Below, in pieces: positions 11,886 to 24,678 of a stretch of DNA of 64,000 bases. The stretch's first letter is position 1. Each line of letters begins with the position of its first letter. The DNA comes from Odobenus rosmarus divergens. Its lineage: Eukaryota > Chordata > Mammalia > Carnivora > Odobenidae. A program made the translations under genes and the position numbers. The notes beneath the pieces are model-generated. The model was given only the letters and a program-made list of their open reading frames with translations. It was not told the DNA's origin and did no database searches. The stretch is taken from contig NW_004450402.1 in NCBI RefSeq assembly GCF_000321225.1, forward strand, positions 3,736,274-3,800,273, in the 5' to 3' direction.

Positions 11886-11963
11886 GGTTTTGAATGGTTT
11901 TGAAATGAATCTTGATGTAGCTCATCTAGATTTTTACCTTCTGGTAAAATAGGTAAGTTTTAT

Positions 11964-12106
11964 TTATTTAAAATTTTTATCTTTTTTTCAAATTTTTATT
12001 TAAATTCTAGTTAACATATAGTGTAATGTTGGTTTCAGGAGAATTTAGTGATTCATCATTTACATGTAACACCCAGTGCTCAACACAACACGTGCCCTCA
12101 AAAAAA
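11964..12106 (-). mobile_element. Short 5'-truncated carnivore L1 3' end
   Basis: The segment with TAGTTAACATATAGTGTAATG and CATGTAACACCCAGTGCTC is the carnivore L1 3' UTR in reverse complement, cut after about 140 bp. Flanking TAAGTTTTAT and GAAGTTTTAT may be a decayed target duplication. Confidence 0.75.
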
Positions 12107-12455
12107 GGGAAGTTTTATAAATGAGGAGTTTTAATCAGCTCCTGGTTCTACAAGAATTTGTCGTGCACTTGATCCCTTACCCACATCCTCTGATTCTTCA
12201 GTCAAGTAGCATTGGGGTGCTTAGTTAGCAAATCTAAAGCATTTTAAAAAGTTAAAGAGAAATGAAATAAATAGGAATCCAATTAGGTAGATTAAAATAC
12301 CAGTATAAAACAAGTCCTGGGTGCAATTTATGGAAGAGTTCCCTTTCTTACCATTTGTTATATATATAGTTAAATATTATTTGTAATTAGATTTGTAATA
12401 TATGAGATATGTAACCAATACCAAATAAAAAGCACTATGGTACATTTCCCAGTGT
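12107..12455. other. Unassigned AT-rich DNA
   Basis: No gene or recognisable repeat is seen. Confidence 0.5.
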
Positions 12456-12860
12456 TCATGAGCTTACAGTCTAGTGGGGAGATCGATAATCTTATAGGCC
12501 AATATAGAACGGGGTGGTGATGTCTATGCTGGAGGAGGGCATAAAGGGAGACCTACTCAAACTTAGCAATGCTTGTGGCAGCCTCTAAGGAGACATCCAA
12601 AGGACTGTTAGCCAAGTGAGGAGGAGAGAGAAGAATGTTTTAGATGGAGGAAGCAGCTTGCACGAAGATTTTGTTTGCCAGGTGAGATAAGAACATGGAG
12701 GCAGGAGACATGGGGGTGCCATTAAAGAGTGTTAAGGTGGGGTCCAGAAGGAAGGTAAAAGAAATAGAATCAAGAAGGGGCAAGATGGGCTGGAGCAGAT
12801 GAACAGATTAGTGGTTGGGAAATTTCAAAAATAGCCAAAGAAACTTTGTAGTACGAAGGA
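12456..12860 (+). repeat. Ancient interspersed repeat, unnamed family A, 5'-middle part
   Basis: GAGCTTACAGTCTAGTGGGG is followed by a GAGGGC...GGAGACC stretch, GGAGGAAGCAGCTTGCACG and a purine-rich run. This matches the style and order of the same repeat seen elsewhere in the window, on the same strand. The boundaries are soft. Confidence 0.45.
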
Positions 12861-13330
12861 GGTAGGACAGGAGGTAAATTGGGGCTTTATGTTTCTGATG
12901 TGGTTGACGGTTGGGAATATGGTCATGAATGTGTGCTACAAGTGTGGCGGACAGGTCCTTAGAGTTAGTGAGGTTAAGGAACTACAGTTAGCGAACATGG
13001 ATACCTACATCCACCAAGTACGTAAGCCCATTAATACTAACAGCTCACATGGAGCTTCATGTCATTGTGCTGGGAAACTGAGTTACAGTAAAACCAAGTC
13101 TTTGCTACAGATCTCAACACCATTATGCACAGTGACGCTCTAAGCAAGGAATATAATGTGCAGTTATTCCCAGAAATTTTTGAACACAACGATTTTATTT
13201 TGGAGTCATTCAGGATTACTGCTTTTTAAGGCAGTGCTCTTTTTACCAGAGGAATGGTAGCATTTTTAAAAAGAATTTATTTTATATACCTGACAGTGTT
13301 TACATTGCTAACTAATCACTTTATTACACC
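12861..13330. other. Unassigned non-coding DNA
   Basis: The 84-codon frame at 12889-13143 has no recognisable domain or coding context. No repeat was identified. Confidence 0.5.
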
Positions 13331-13510
13331 GTTAGGCAGTGGTTCTCCGATTGGTGTAAAAGGGAATCCTTTGTTTATAGCATTTGCGTAAAGGGCACAT
13401 TTCTGGGATACACGCCCAGAGATTCTGATGCAGTAGGCCTGGGCAGCCTTGGGCCTGGGGATCTGTGGTATCAGCCACCTCAGGTGATGTGGATATGGAG
13501 CCAGCAACTG
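13331..13510 (+). mobile_element. hAT-Charlie MITE (MER20/MER5-like), first of two
   Basis: It opens with GGCAGTGGTTCTCCGATTGG, the typical CAGTGGTTCTCA terminal inverted repeat of Charlie-type MITEs. It contains CCCAGAGATTCTGATGCAGTAGGCC and ends near CCTCAGGTGATGTGG. It is a non-autonomous DNA transposon fossil. Confidence 0.65.
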
Positions 13511-13544
13511 GCCTAGATCCAGTAGGGCTTGCAGACCTTCTGAA

Positions 13545-13721
13545 ACAGTAGTTTTCAATATTGACTACACATTAGAGTCATCTGGAGAGCCTTTAAAACT
13601 GCCATTGACCAGGCCATGCCTCAGACCAATTAAATCCAAGTCTCTGGTGTGTCAGTATTTTTTTTTAAAGCCCCCAGGTGATTCCGGCATGCGGCCAAGA
13701 TTGAGAACTTGTGGTCCTAAA
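13545..13721 (+). mobile_element. hAT-Charlie MITE (MER20-like), second copy
   Basis: The left terminus CAGTAGTTTTCAATATTGAC and right terminus AAGATTGAGAACTTGTGG are inverted repeats of the CAGTGGTTCTCA type. The inner ATCTGGAGAGCCTTTAAAA and CCCCCAGGTGATTCCGGC arms also pair. It lies about 35 bp downstream of the first MITE. Confidence 0.72.
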
Positions 13722-14810
13722 CATTCACTGTGGAAAGCCTTAAATCCTTGGCTCCTTGGGACTCGGAAATACTTCATAAGATCTATAGCTAATTTAAAAG
13801 CCTGGCCTGCCTCTGGTTTAATTAGCTTATCAGTGAAAGCCACCTAGAGAGTTCTTTCTCTGGAGACCAACGATTCTCTCAGAACGTAACTTGGAGCCCC
13901 TGTCTCCAAATACTACAAAAAAGAAATTCGTGAATAGAAACAAAACTCTGAGCTAATGTAAAACTCTGAACTGAACAGAGAACCACGTTAAAGGAAGAAA
14001 TGGTTCAAAACAATCCTTCCCAAGAGAACCTTGGTTTTATCACATTTCAGCTTTTATGTCTTCATCTCCCCAGCTTCTTAAAACATGAAATTGTTGAACA
14101 TGCATTTTTCAATCTGTTTCACAGCCTAAATTCGAAGTTCTCTAGGAATTTCTTCTCAGGTGGACCTAACATTGTTTTTCTTTCATTGAAAGTACCAGCT
14201 TCACCATTTACCAGGACGAAAACTGAATGTGGCAACATAGGGTCCTAGAGCACACACTCCAAGCATGACTCTTTTTAATCCTTCTCTCTTTTGTCCACTT
14301 TGTCTTCCTCAAGGGACACAGTGAACAAACAAAGGAAGCAAATAGCAAAATATAAAGGGCCAATATTTAGGAGTATGGCCTTCATCTAGCCTCCCCTGAT
14401 AAAATGTAGGCTGCATCTCTACAGCATCAGAATTGTTGATCATTATAGGACCCTGATTCCTTCTCCCACACCATGGTGCTAGATTTTTTTCAGGCTTCAA
14501 AATATTTTATATTTTAGGGGAAAATACTGTTAACACAACAGGGTCTTGGGCAGCACTTTGTAATCAAAGATGGATATTTCTACAGCAAGACATAGAGTAT
14601 AAATAACCTCATAGCAATTCAGGGTCGGTTTCACCACCAAATGAGTGCACCAATCGTACAAGAAACATTTGGTTTTAAAGTTTGTGTGGATATTAGAATA
14701 TTATACATGTATTGATTTCTTTCTCTTTGTACTTTTTCCTTCTCTTTTTTCTTTTACTTTTTATCTTGTTGCCCTACCTTTATAGACAATTATAGATGTT
14801 TGACTAGAGA
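13722..14810. other. Unassigned non-coding DNA
   Basis: No gene, RNA or clear repeat is seen. The frames at 14000-14248 and 14309-14500 have no recognisable features. Confidence 0.5.
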
Positions 14811-14814
14811 CAAG

Positions 14815-15025
14815 GAACTTGGTGCATATAATCTCACTTAATCTTAACAAGAATCCATTCAAAGATATATTATTATTTCCATTTCACAGGTGAGAAAGCC
14901 GGGTCTCTGAAAGATTAGATTGCTTGTGAACATTTCAATTGTTATGAAACCCACCTTCCACATTCCATATGAACGTTAAATTCATACTACCTGGCAGCAG
15001 TGTCTACTCTACCACACAGCTTCCT
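14815..15025 (-). repeat. MIR relic, minus strand
   Basis: TATAATCTCACTTAATCTTAACAAG, then TTATTTCCATTTCACAGGTGAG and AAGATTAGATTGCTTGTG, follow the reverse-complemented MIR core and 3' part. CTCTACCACACAGCTTCC may be the decayed head. Confidence 0.6.
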
Positions 15026-16490
15026 TACCAATAGAGCCAAAGACAGAAATCATTGAATTAAAGACATTATATGCACAGATCTCCTTTTATGTTTAGGTTA
15101 AAAACCTAAGCTGATTGCTGGCAACCTCCTATTAAAACCCAAAAGCTGTTTATAGTCATCTTGAAAGAAAGAAATTGGAGCAGTATTTAACCTCAGCATT
15201 TGGTCTGATAATATAGGAACATAGAACTTGATGTAAACTAGTTCTTTGTCCAAGTAAATAAGTCCATATTAAATAAGCATTTAAATAATGAATAAAACAC
15301 ATTTTGTAGGTGTCCCGAATTCAACCTATTGAGAACAGTCAAGAAGAAAATTCACAGGGAAGGTCCTTTAAAGACTGTCTTGCAAGGCTCTTCAGCTGGA
15401 TACTGGGAATAAGCCACTGCGAACATCTTCAATTAAGGCAATAAACGTATGTGCGCTAGAGCGCACTGGTGTTGGAGTTGGGTTGCGACGCTAAGGCAGA
15501 TACGGAAAATGTCCTTCTGTGCAGGTTTCTAGCCCATCCAAAACTCTAAGTACTTGATTGTTGTTGTTATTATTTTACCTTTCAAATGTTTTTATTTTTT
15601 TATTGATTTTTCACTTAATGGGAATTTGGCATTCCTCAACCAAATAACCCTTAATAATAATGGCTTTTTTGTTTTCCTAGCTGAAGTGCTCTTTTTGCAT
15701 TTCCCACATATTTTTTAAAAGGGAAATGGTAAGTGGCCTGTCTTGTCAGGTGACAGGTCATCACGTCATTGTCATAAGCTGAGGTAGTTTTAAGTAACAT
15801 TTTTTAAAATAACAGTATAATTTCTACAAAGGGAAGAATAGAATAAATAGTAAAATAGAGACTTTTATGTAGAACTTGAGCTTTAAAAATTGACATACTA
15901 TATAGACTTTAGAATTTACCAAATTTAAGAATCCAAAACTACTTTTCAGAAACAAGTGCTCGTTTTTCCATGGGACCTCTGCACTCAAGGACTGGATTCA
16001 GTATTTTGCACACTGATTTGCTGTGGACTTGAATGAACACTTTCTAACAGACATAACACATTTTAATCTTCAACTCTTGGGCTCAAACTCTGCCATCTCT
16101 ACTATAAGCCTCCGTATGTGTAGTTGCAAAAAGCAGTAATTGCACTGATCAGTTATCTGACCCCTTTCTTTGTGTGACTCTGAATTAAACTTTTATGCAT
16201 GAGTTTTTAGTTTGCCTACTACCTGTTTGCAGTATTATCTACTAATAGGATTTGTATTGGCAGATTAAGAATTCAGCCAGATTAAAAGGAGAAACCCCTT
16301 GTTACCTGGTTTGCCTCATAAGAAGTCCATTTCTCAAGATAGGTGACCTGAAAATAATAAATGCAACTCTGGCTTTTTATATTACTGAGAAAAATGCTGA
16401 CGGGAAGTGAGGACTGCCATAACTTCCTGCACAGGAATGATGCCATTTGTATATTTCAAATTATGCATTTACATACTTTGCTAATCTAAT
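15026..16490. other. Unassigned non-coding DNA
   Basis: No gene or known repeat is recognised. A small perfect inverted repeat (GTGCGCT, 2-bp loop, AGCGCAC) lies at 15451-15466, in a local CpG-containing patch. Confidence 0.5.
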
Positions 16491-16494
16491 TTTT

Positions 16495-17545
16495 ATAACA
16501 TAGAACCAGAGTGTCTTAGGGATGGTAAGGACCTTAAGTAATTACCCTTGTTCTTTCTCTAGAGTCCTTCAGGGAAAATCACCCTTATGCTAAAAGAGAA
16601 TTAATCTTAGTTTTGAAATCTTCCTGAGATAAGTAATCCATCTCCTTCATTCTATGGTGTGGGTTCATTTGCTCTTAGTGAAATTAATGAACAGATGGGC
16701 CCCATGCTCTCTGTATACTCCTTTCATGTACTTAAAACCTATTATTGAATTTCCCCTTAACTTTCTCTTCCCTATGTACAGTCACTTTAATGTTTTATTT
16801 TCATCTGTTTAATCTCTCTGCTAATGTCAACCTTAAATGATAAGCCCCGAGCAGAATCCTTCTAATTCCAGTCAAACAAACAAACAAAAAATCATCTCAG
16901 AAGTTAAAACTTAAGTGTGATGTGAAACGAAAAGTTTGCTAATTGGAAAAATGCGGAGACTTGGGATCTAAAAATGGAGTCAGTCTGGAAACTGTAGTTT
17001 AACTTGGTAATGACTTAGCGTAATGAAAGGGGTGATATTGTTTGGACTCGACCGGTAATGAAAGGAAAATCTAGTGGCCGTCGAAACATGACTTTAAACA
17101 CCCAGACTGACCCCAGTGTTTCCTAGTTCTCCATAGCACACTTTGAGTTCCACACCGGATGCCTTATTTCTAAATTGTCCTTATGCCCCTATTTGGGAAA
17201 GTCCCAATTTCAGTCTGTTGTCCCCAGTGTATCATTAGCATCATTAACAACCCTTTTTCCAGTGTTTAGATGATAACTTACAGGTCGCCCTCCAGTCATT
17301 GCACTTTCTTAGTCACTCTCTTCAGCTTGCACTTTTCCCTTGGCTTTTCTGCTTTTGTCCTGCTTTGCATCGATTATTAGTGATTTGCTTCTGATACTTT
17401 CCCTGTTCTAGTAAGGTCTTTTAATATTTCAGTTCTACCTTCCAACATAATGGTTGTCTCTTTCACTTAGGCTCATCTTCAGCAAATTTAATGAGCCATG
17501 TGGACACTTGATTATCTAGGTCAAGGGAACACTGACACTTAGGTC
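16495..17545 (+). repeat. Possible CR1/L3-type ancient LINE relic
   Basis: Several ordered pieces resemble mammalian L3/CR1 wording: GGGATGGTAAGGACCTTAA, the CCCTTAACTTTCTCTTCCC area, CAGGTCGCCCTCCAGTC and CATCTTCAGCAAATTTAATGAGCC. Each match is weak, but their order is consistent. It could instead be unrelated unique DNA. Confidence 0.35.
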
Positions 17546-18455
17546 AGTGGCCTTCAGAACACCACCTATTTTCTCTCTTTTGTTTCCTTTCCTGTATGTC
17601 TGTTGTCACTTTCTCGCTCCTTCCCTACCCCTGCTGTCACTGACTGGTTAATCGTCAATTGATTGATATCTTAACATCTTTCCAGCAATCACTATGTGCT
17701 AGGTCTTGTCCAGAAGTATGACATTCCTGCCAGGTTTGTACTGAAACACTGTGTATCAGATTGTATTCTCTCAGTCCACAGGTTTCAAGTCCCCATGGGG
17801 CCACTGGAAATAAAATTATGATGTATTGTTTCCACAGTTCTGATGGCTTTTATTCCATCAAAGTGCATTATAAAACTCTGACAGTCTTTTTTGTCCTAAA
17901 ATCATGCTTGTGCATTTGTAAGAGAAAATCAGGAAAACTCGGGGATGAGTTGCCAAGTTCCCTAACATTTTCATCATGCGTTTTTAAAGTGAGAAATTAC
18001 AGTTTCTAAGGTGTTCTTAGTAGTTAGTGGAAAAGGTGGCGTGTTCTGCTCACTACTGATTCCTTCTGATACTGTTTTTCTCTAGGTTTAAGTGGGTCGG
18101 ACCTGGAAAATAATGCCATAAACACTAGTCAATGATATTCTCCTACTTCTGGTTTAATATGCCTAAATTCAGTGAAAATGAGTTTTAATTTCTTCACACA
18201 CATTTTGTAAATGTTTTAACTAGTTAAGACACTTTAACTTGAAAAGACCTACATATACATGGAAGAAGGCTCATGGCATGCGCTCATTACATGAAATTCT
18301 GTTCATGATGTCTTCGACTTATGAAGAGTCAATACAGAAACTACTATGAAAAACACTTAGGGCAGGTAATATGATGGTAAAATCCTTTTGTAATGCTGCA
18401 GTTATTGGTTGGGGCTGTCAAGTATGTTACATCTTGACATAACCCTATACGTAGC
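17546..18455. other. Unassigned non-coding DNA
   Basis: No gene or repeat is recognised. The 82-codon frame at 17761-18009 has no identifiable domain. Confidence 0.5.
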
Positions 18456-18459
18456 ATGA

Positions 18460-18537
18460 TTAATTATTATAATTATTATATTTATAATAATTATATTATA
18501 ATTATAATTATTAATTATTATTATTAATTATTATATC
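18460..18537. repeat. TAATTATTA-rich AT tract with palindromic structure
   Basis: About 78 bases consist only of A and T, built of TAATTATTA and TTATAATAA units that pair with each other. It could form a cruciform, and looks like an expanded AT microsatellite. Confidence 0.85.
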
Positions 18538-20698
18538 AATTTTCCACAGCAATATTTTAGCAGCCATGATTTGGTCTGCTGCATGTCTAAATCCAATTAA
18601 ATATTAGCCCTTCCAGAGGGTTTTTTGTACATAGCTCTGTTGCTTTAAAGGAGGTGGAGGAGGAGGAGAAAGTCCTATAAGGAATCCTCTGATTGAAGTA
18701 AACAACAGAGATTGCAGTCTGTAGTCTGGATTCATGAATTCAAACCTGAAGTGTTTGTGGAGTGACGTCACCATGATGACATCCTGACTTTGCTCCCCTC
18801 CACAAGAACAACTAAGAACTGTTTAAGAACAAGACGCCACTGAGAGAATCCTGGAACGCAGGAGTGAGGCTGAAGCACCCCCACTCCCCCCCGTGCCATT
18901 AGAGACTGAGACAGACTGCATTACAAGTGTAAGAGAAGGAGCTACATGTTGGCCCATTGCCCCTTTTGAACAGCTGCACAGCACCATCTGAAGAGGTCTC
19001 CCCTGAGCCTTCAGTTCCCCCAGGGAGCAAAGAGACCCCAAAAGGGGGACCAACTCCCCCTAGCATTGTTTGTAGGAGTCTCTAGTCTGATCTCACACCA
19101 TGGAAACTGCAGGGAAATCTGCAGGTTCAACAACTGGGAATCTGTGTGTGTTGGAGAAGCAGGGAGGGGCTCACAACAACGAGCACACGGATCTTGGCAG
19201 ACCAAATTCATACCTGCGATGCACTAGTAGTCATCCCAACCAGCAGTTTTACGAATCTACAGGACCAAACTGTGAGGGTGCCCTCTGACTAGGGAACTCA
19301 ACAGGGTGAGGATCTGCCTAATCCAGATCCTCAAATAAACAGTTTTGCCAGCCCTGGGGCCTGGTTTCCCCACACCCAGGTGAGGAGCTAAGTCACAGCC
19401 TTACCTAGAGAGTGTCTTCCAGCCCCCTTCAGTCTAGAAGGGCTGGCAACAACTCCTGTAAGCAGCATGGCCCAGCGGTGCTTGAGAGGTGGGCAGGCAG
19501 AGCAGATAGAAAGCCAATACTGGGCATGGAGAGTTCCTATGCTCTGCACAGGCAGGGGGACTAATTTATAGTGAAGACTGAGGGTAGCTCTGCCCCTCCC
19601 AACCAGAGAGCATGTTTGGGAAATTGAGAGTAGCCTGCAGTGCCCCTCCCCATCCTGCCCAGGCAAGGAAGCAGCAACATAACTTCACCTGCTGTGGAGA
19701 GTGTCTTTTGACCCCATCTAACCAGAAGGACTAGAGACAGCTGGAAGCTATGCAGTGCAGGAGCCTTAGAGAGATAAAAGGCAGGAGGGCAGAGCTAATA
19801 GTCTGCAGAACAAAGCCATTGGCATGTTAGGTCAGGGAACTTGGGGTACAGGTCAGCTTAAGTTAAGACAACAAATAGAGCTTTACCAACTTTAGAGCTA
19901 CTTCTGCTGTGTCCAGGCAGGGAACCTAATTCATACCCCACTCATCACTGAATACAGGCTTCAGCCTGTCCAACCAGGGAATAATAGCAGCCTCCACCTG
20001 CCCAACGACTTTATTAGCAGACACAACCAGAAACCCAAACTGAGCTGACTGGTGAAGAACTGTTGCTGCCAAAGCAAACTTGTAAAGTCTGGAAGACGAG
20101 CCCAATTATTCAAATGCACAGATACCAACATAAGGAATCAAGGATCACAAAAAATCAGATAAATATGGCGCCACCAAAGGAAACTAATAAAGTTCCAATA
20201 AATACCTCTAAACAAATAGAGATCTAGGAGCTGTCAAAGAATTCAGAATAATCCTCTTAAGGATGTTTAGTGAACTACACATTATAATTAAATATAGTCG
20301 TAGTTAGATTCTGCAATATGGTAATGGTGGTATATAATTCACTTAAAACTCTAGTTTAAAAGTTAAAAAAAAGAACATAGTAAAAATAACCATAACTACA
20401 ATAATCTGTTATTACACAACATAAAACATATAACTTGTAATAGTGGTAACCTAAAATGTGAAGGAGAAGAAAAATAAAAATGTAAAGCTTATAAATTCTA
20501 TTCAAGTTAAGTTGTTACCAGTTTAAAATAAGTTATAAGTTTAAGCTGTTTTTTGTGTGCCTCAAGGTAACCACAAGGGAAAATTCTGTAGAAATTACAC
20601 AAAGGAACACAATAAAGAAGTTAAAGCATACTGGTATCAAAAGGCATCAAAACACAAAAATGACAGCAAGAAAAAAACAAGGAGCAATGGATCTATTA

Positions 20699-20721
20699 CA
20701 ACAACAACAACAACAACAAAA
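20699..20721 (+). repeat. (CAA)n microsatellite
   Basis: About seven CAA units lie just before the ORF2 start region of the old L1. They create a short apparent poly-glutamine run with no coding meaning. Confidence 0.85.
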
Positions 20722-21049
20722 TGGCAATAGTAAGTTTTTACCTATCAACAATTACTTTAAAAATAAATGGATTACGTTCTACAATTAAAAGACATAGAAT
20801 GGCTGTGTGGATTTTTTTAAAAAATAGATCCAAATAGATGCTGCCTATAAGAGATTCACTTTAGCCTTAAAGACATTCATAGACTGAGAGTGAAAGGGTG
20901 GGAAAAGACATTTCAAGCAAATGGTAAAAAGAGCAGAGGTAGCTCTGCTTATATCAGACAAAATAGACTTTATGCTAAAAATGGTAAAAAGAGACAAGGT
21001 CATTATATAACAATAAAGGGGTCAATACATCAATAAGATATAACAATTA

Positions 21050-21650
21050 CAAGTATTTATATTTGAAGCACCTAAATATATAAAGCAAAAACTAACAGAG
21101 CTAAAAGTAGAAATAAACAGCAATACAATAATATTTGGGGACTTTAATACTCCCCTCTCAACAATGGATAGGTCTTCCAGACAGAATCAATAAGGAAATA
21201 GCAGATTGTAATACTGTAGACCAAAAGGACCTCACAGATACATATAGAGCATTTTGTCTTACAACAGCAAGATGCACACTCTTGTCAAGCACACATGGAA
21301 CATTTTCTAGGGCAGACTATATGCTTGACCACAAAACAAGTCTTAGCAAATTCAAGAAGGTTGAAATCATACCAAGTTCTTTGACCACAATGGCATGTAA
21401 CCAGAAATCAATAACAAGAAGAAAACTGGAATTCATGAACACATGGAAATTAAATAACACTTCCCAGAACAACCAATGGATCAAAGAAGAAGTTAAAGAA
21501 GTAAAAAATTTCTTGAGACAAAAGAAAATGGAAATGCAACATACCAGAACTTGTGGGATGCAGCAAAAGCAGTTCTTAGAGGGAAGTTCACAGCAATAAA
21601 TGCCTACATTAAGAGACAAGAAAAATCCCAAATAAACAACCTAACTCTCA
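21050..21650 (+). pseudogene. L1 ORF2 relic, endonuclease domain
   Basis: Translation gives GDFNTPLSTMDR (just before 21180), then HGTFSRADYMLDHKTSL and TRRKLEFMNTWKLNNTSQNNQW within 21135-21599. This matches the order of the apurinic endonuclease domain of L1 ORF2. A frameshift lies between the two blocks and ORF2 is not continuous. The 154-codon frame here is a remnant, not a gene. Confidence 0.85.
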
Positions 21651-22268
21651 CTTTAAAGAAGGAGAAAAAGAAGAACGAACTGAGCCCAAAGTTACAGAAG
21701 ATTGGAAATAATAAAGATCAGAGCAGAAATAAATGAAATAAAGAACAGGGAAAAAAATAGAAAATACTAGCCAGATTAAGAGTTGGTTCTTTGAAAAGAT
21801 AAACAAAAGTGACAACCCTTAGCTAAACTAACTAAGGAAAAAAGAGAAAGGACTCAAATGAACAAAATTATAAATGAAGACATTACAATAGATACCACAG
21901 AAACTTAAAGAATCATAAGAGCTACTGTGAATAGCTATATGCCAACTTACTAAGACTGAATCAGGGAAAAATAGAGAATCTGAACAGACCAGTTATTTGT
22001 AAGGAGATTGAATCAGTAATCAAAAATCTCCCAATGGTGAAAAGCCCAGGACCAGATGGTTTCACGGGTGAATTTTACCACACATTTAAAGAATTAACAC
22101 CAATCCTCAAATTCTTCCAGAACATCAAAGAGAAGGAAACAGTTTCAAACTCGTTTTATAAGGTGAACATTACCCTGATACTAAAATTAAAAAAAAAAAA
22201 AGATTTGCTAGAAAACAAAAAGGCCAATATCCCTGATGTCTATACGTGCTAAAATTCTCAATAAACCA

Positions 22269-22745
22269 CAGGCTTACCTCATTTTATTGTGCTTCTCTTT
22301 ACTGCAGTTCACAGATACTGTGATTTTTATAAATTAAAGGTTTGTGGCAACCCTGCATCAAGCAAGTCTATCAGAGTTGTTTTTCCAACAGCATTTGCTA
22401 ACTTCATGTCTCTGTCTCACATTTTGAAAATTCTCACAGTATTCCAAACTTTTTCATTATGATTATATTTGTTATGGTGATCTGTAGTCATGATTATGAC
22501 TCACTGAAAGCTCAGATGATGGCATTTTTGACAATAAAGTATTTCTTAATTAAGGTATGTGCATTGTTTTTTTTAGACATAATGCTATTGCACACTTGAT
22601 AGACTACAATGTAGTATAAATATAACTTTTATATGTACTGGGAAACCAAAAGCATCATTTAACTTGCTTTATGGTGGTATTTGTTTTGTTGTGGTTGTCT
22701 GGAACCAAACCTTCACCTCTAAGGTGAAGCACCTTAGGTATGCTT
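22269..22745 (+). mobile_element. Tigger1-type non-autonomous DNA transposon nested in L1
   Basis: The left end CAGGCTTACCTC and right end TTAGGTATGCTTG are inverted repeats like those of Tigger1. Inside, GGTTTGTGGCAACCCTGC and AGACATAATGCTATTGCACAC match its outer parts. At about 477 bp it lacks the transposase and is an internally deleted copy. It interrupts the L1 between AAAATTCTCAATAAA and CTAGCAAACC. Confidence 0.88.
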
Positions 22746-24504
22746 GTCCTAGCAAACCAAATTCAGCAGTGCATTAAAAGGATCATTCACCATGAACAAG
22801 TGGGATTTATCCCTGGGATGCAAGGATGGTTCAACATATGCGAATCAATCAGTGTGATACATCACATTAATAGAATGAAAGAAAAGAATCATATGATCAT
22901 TTTAATAGACACAGAAAAACATTTGACAAAATTCAACATCCCTTCATGATAAAACTCGTAACGCATTAGGCATAGAAGGAACATATCTCAACATAATAAA
23001 GGCCATATATGCCAAGCCCACAGCTAACATCATACTCAATGGTGAAAGGTTGAACACTTTCTCTAAGATCAGGAACACGACATGGATGCCCACTCTCACC
23101 GCTCCCATTCCGCATGGTCCTTGGAAGTCCTAGCTAAAGCAATTAGGCAAGAAAAAGAAATAAAAGGTATCAGAATTAGAAAGGAAGAAGTAGTAAAATT
23201 GACTATCTTTGCAGATGACATGATTTTATATAGAGAAAACCCTAAAGATGCAACCAAAAACTGTTAGATCAAAACAATGAGTTTAGATTCAATAGAACCC
23301 CTATCAAGATTCCAAAGGCATTTTTTACAGACCTAAAAAATAAATAAATAAAAACACTCGTAAAATGTATATGGAATCACAAAGACCCCAAATAGCCAAA
23401 GAAATCCTGAGAAAGAAGAAGAAAACATGAGGCATCATACATCCTGATGCTATACTATAAAGCAATAGTTATCAAAACTGTATGGTCCTGGCATAAAGAC
23501 AGACAAATAGACTGAAAGAACAGAATCAAGAGCTGAGAAATAAACCCAAGCATATTCAGTCAACTAATATTTGACAAGGGAGCCAGGAATACTCAATGGA
23601 GAAAAGACAGTTTTATGTTTTTTTTTTTAATAAATGATGTTGCTGTAATTGGATATTTGCGTGTAAAAGAATGAAACTGGGCCTATATTTATACCACTTA
23701 CAAAAATTAACTCAAAATGGATTAAATACTTAAATGTAAGGCCTGAAGCCATGAAAATCCTAGAAGAAAACATAGGAATAAAGCTCCTTGAGGGGTCTTG
23801 GTAATGATTTTTTTAATATGACACAGCAACAAAATATATCAGCAACAAAATCAAAAATAAGTAAGTGGGACTACATCAAACTAAAAAGCTTCTGCACAGC
23901 AAAAGGAACCATCAACAAGGTGAAAAACAACCTATGGAATTGGAAAAAAATATTTTCAAACCATATATCTGATAAGAGGTTAATATCCAATATATGTAAA
24001 GAACTCATACAACTTAATAGCAAAACACAAATAACCTAATTTAAAAATGGGCAAAGGACATGAATAGACATTTCTCCAAAGAAGATATATGAAAGGCCAA
24101 TAGGTATAGGAAAAGATGCTCAACATCGCTGGTCATTAGGGAGATGCAAATTAAAACCACAATGAGATATCACGTCATGCCTGTTGGAATGGCCAACATC
24201 AAAAAGACAAGACATAACAGATGCTGGCGTGCATGTGGAGAAAAGAGACCTCTTGTGCACTATGGGTAGGATTGTAAATTGTTGCAGCCTTTATGGAAAA
24301 CAGTATGGAGAATCCTCAAAAAATTAAAAATAGAACTATCATGTGATCCACCAATTCCCTTTTAAGAATATATCCAAAGGAAACAAAAACACTAACTCAA
24401 AAAGGTCTCTGTACCTCATGTTGATAGCAACATTATTTACAATAGCCAAGACATGGAAACAACCTAAGTGTCCACTGATGGATGGTTGTATAAAGAAGCT
24501 GTGG

Positions 24505-24507
<3 letters not shown>

Positions 24508-24539
<32 letters not shown>
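24508..24539. repeat. (CA)n microsatellite in L1
   Basis: About 16 CA units follow GGTATA at the usual place where L1 ORF2 3' sequence carries a TATACACA motif. It is likely polymorphic between individuals. Confidence 0.92.
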
Positions 24540-24541
<2 letters not shown>

Positions 24542-24678
24542 GAATATTATTCAGCATAAAAATGAAGAAATCCTACCATTTGTGACAACATGGAAGGACC
24601 TTGAAGGCATTATGCTAAATGAAATAAGTCAGATAGGGAAAGAGAAATATCATATGATCTCAATTATATGTAGACTCT

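Noticed and set aside
20555..20788. Frame with a poly-glutamine run
   Set aside because: The run is a (CAA)n microsatellite within the old L1, just before ORF2.
21135..21599. Plus-strand frame of 154 codons as a gene
   Set aside because: It is a leftover piece of the endonuclease domain of an old L1 ORF2, with a frameshift before it.
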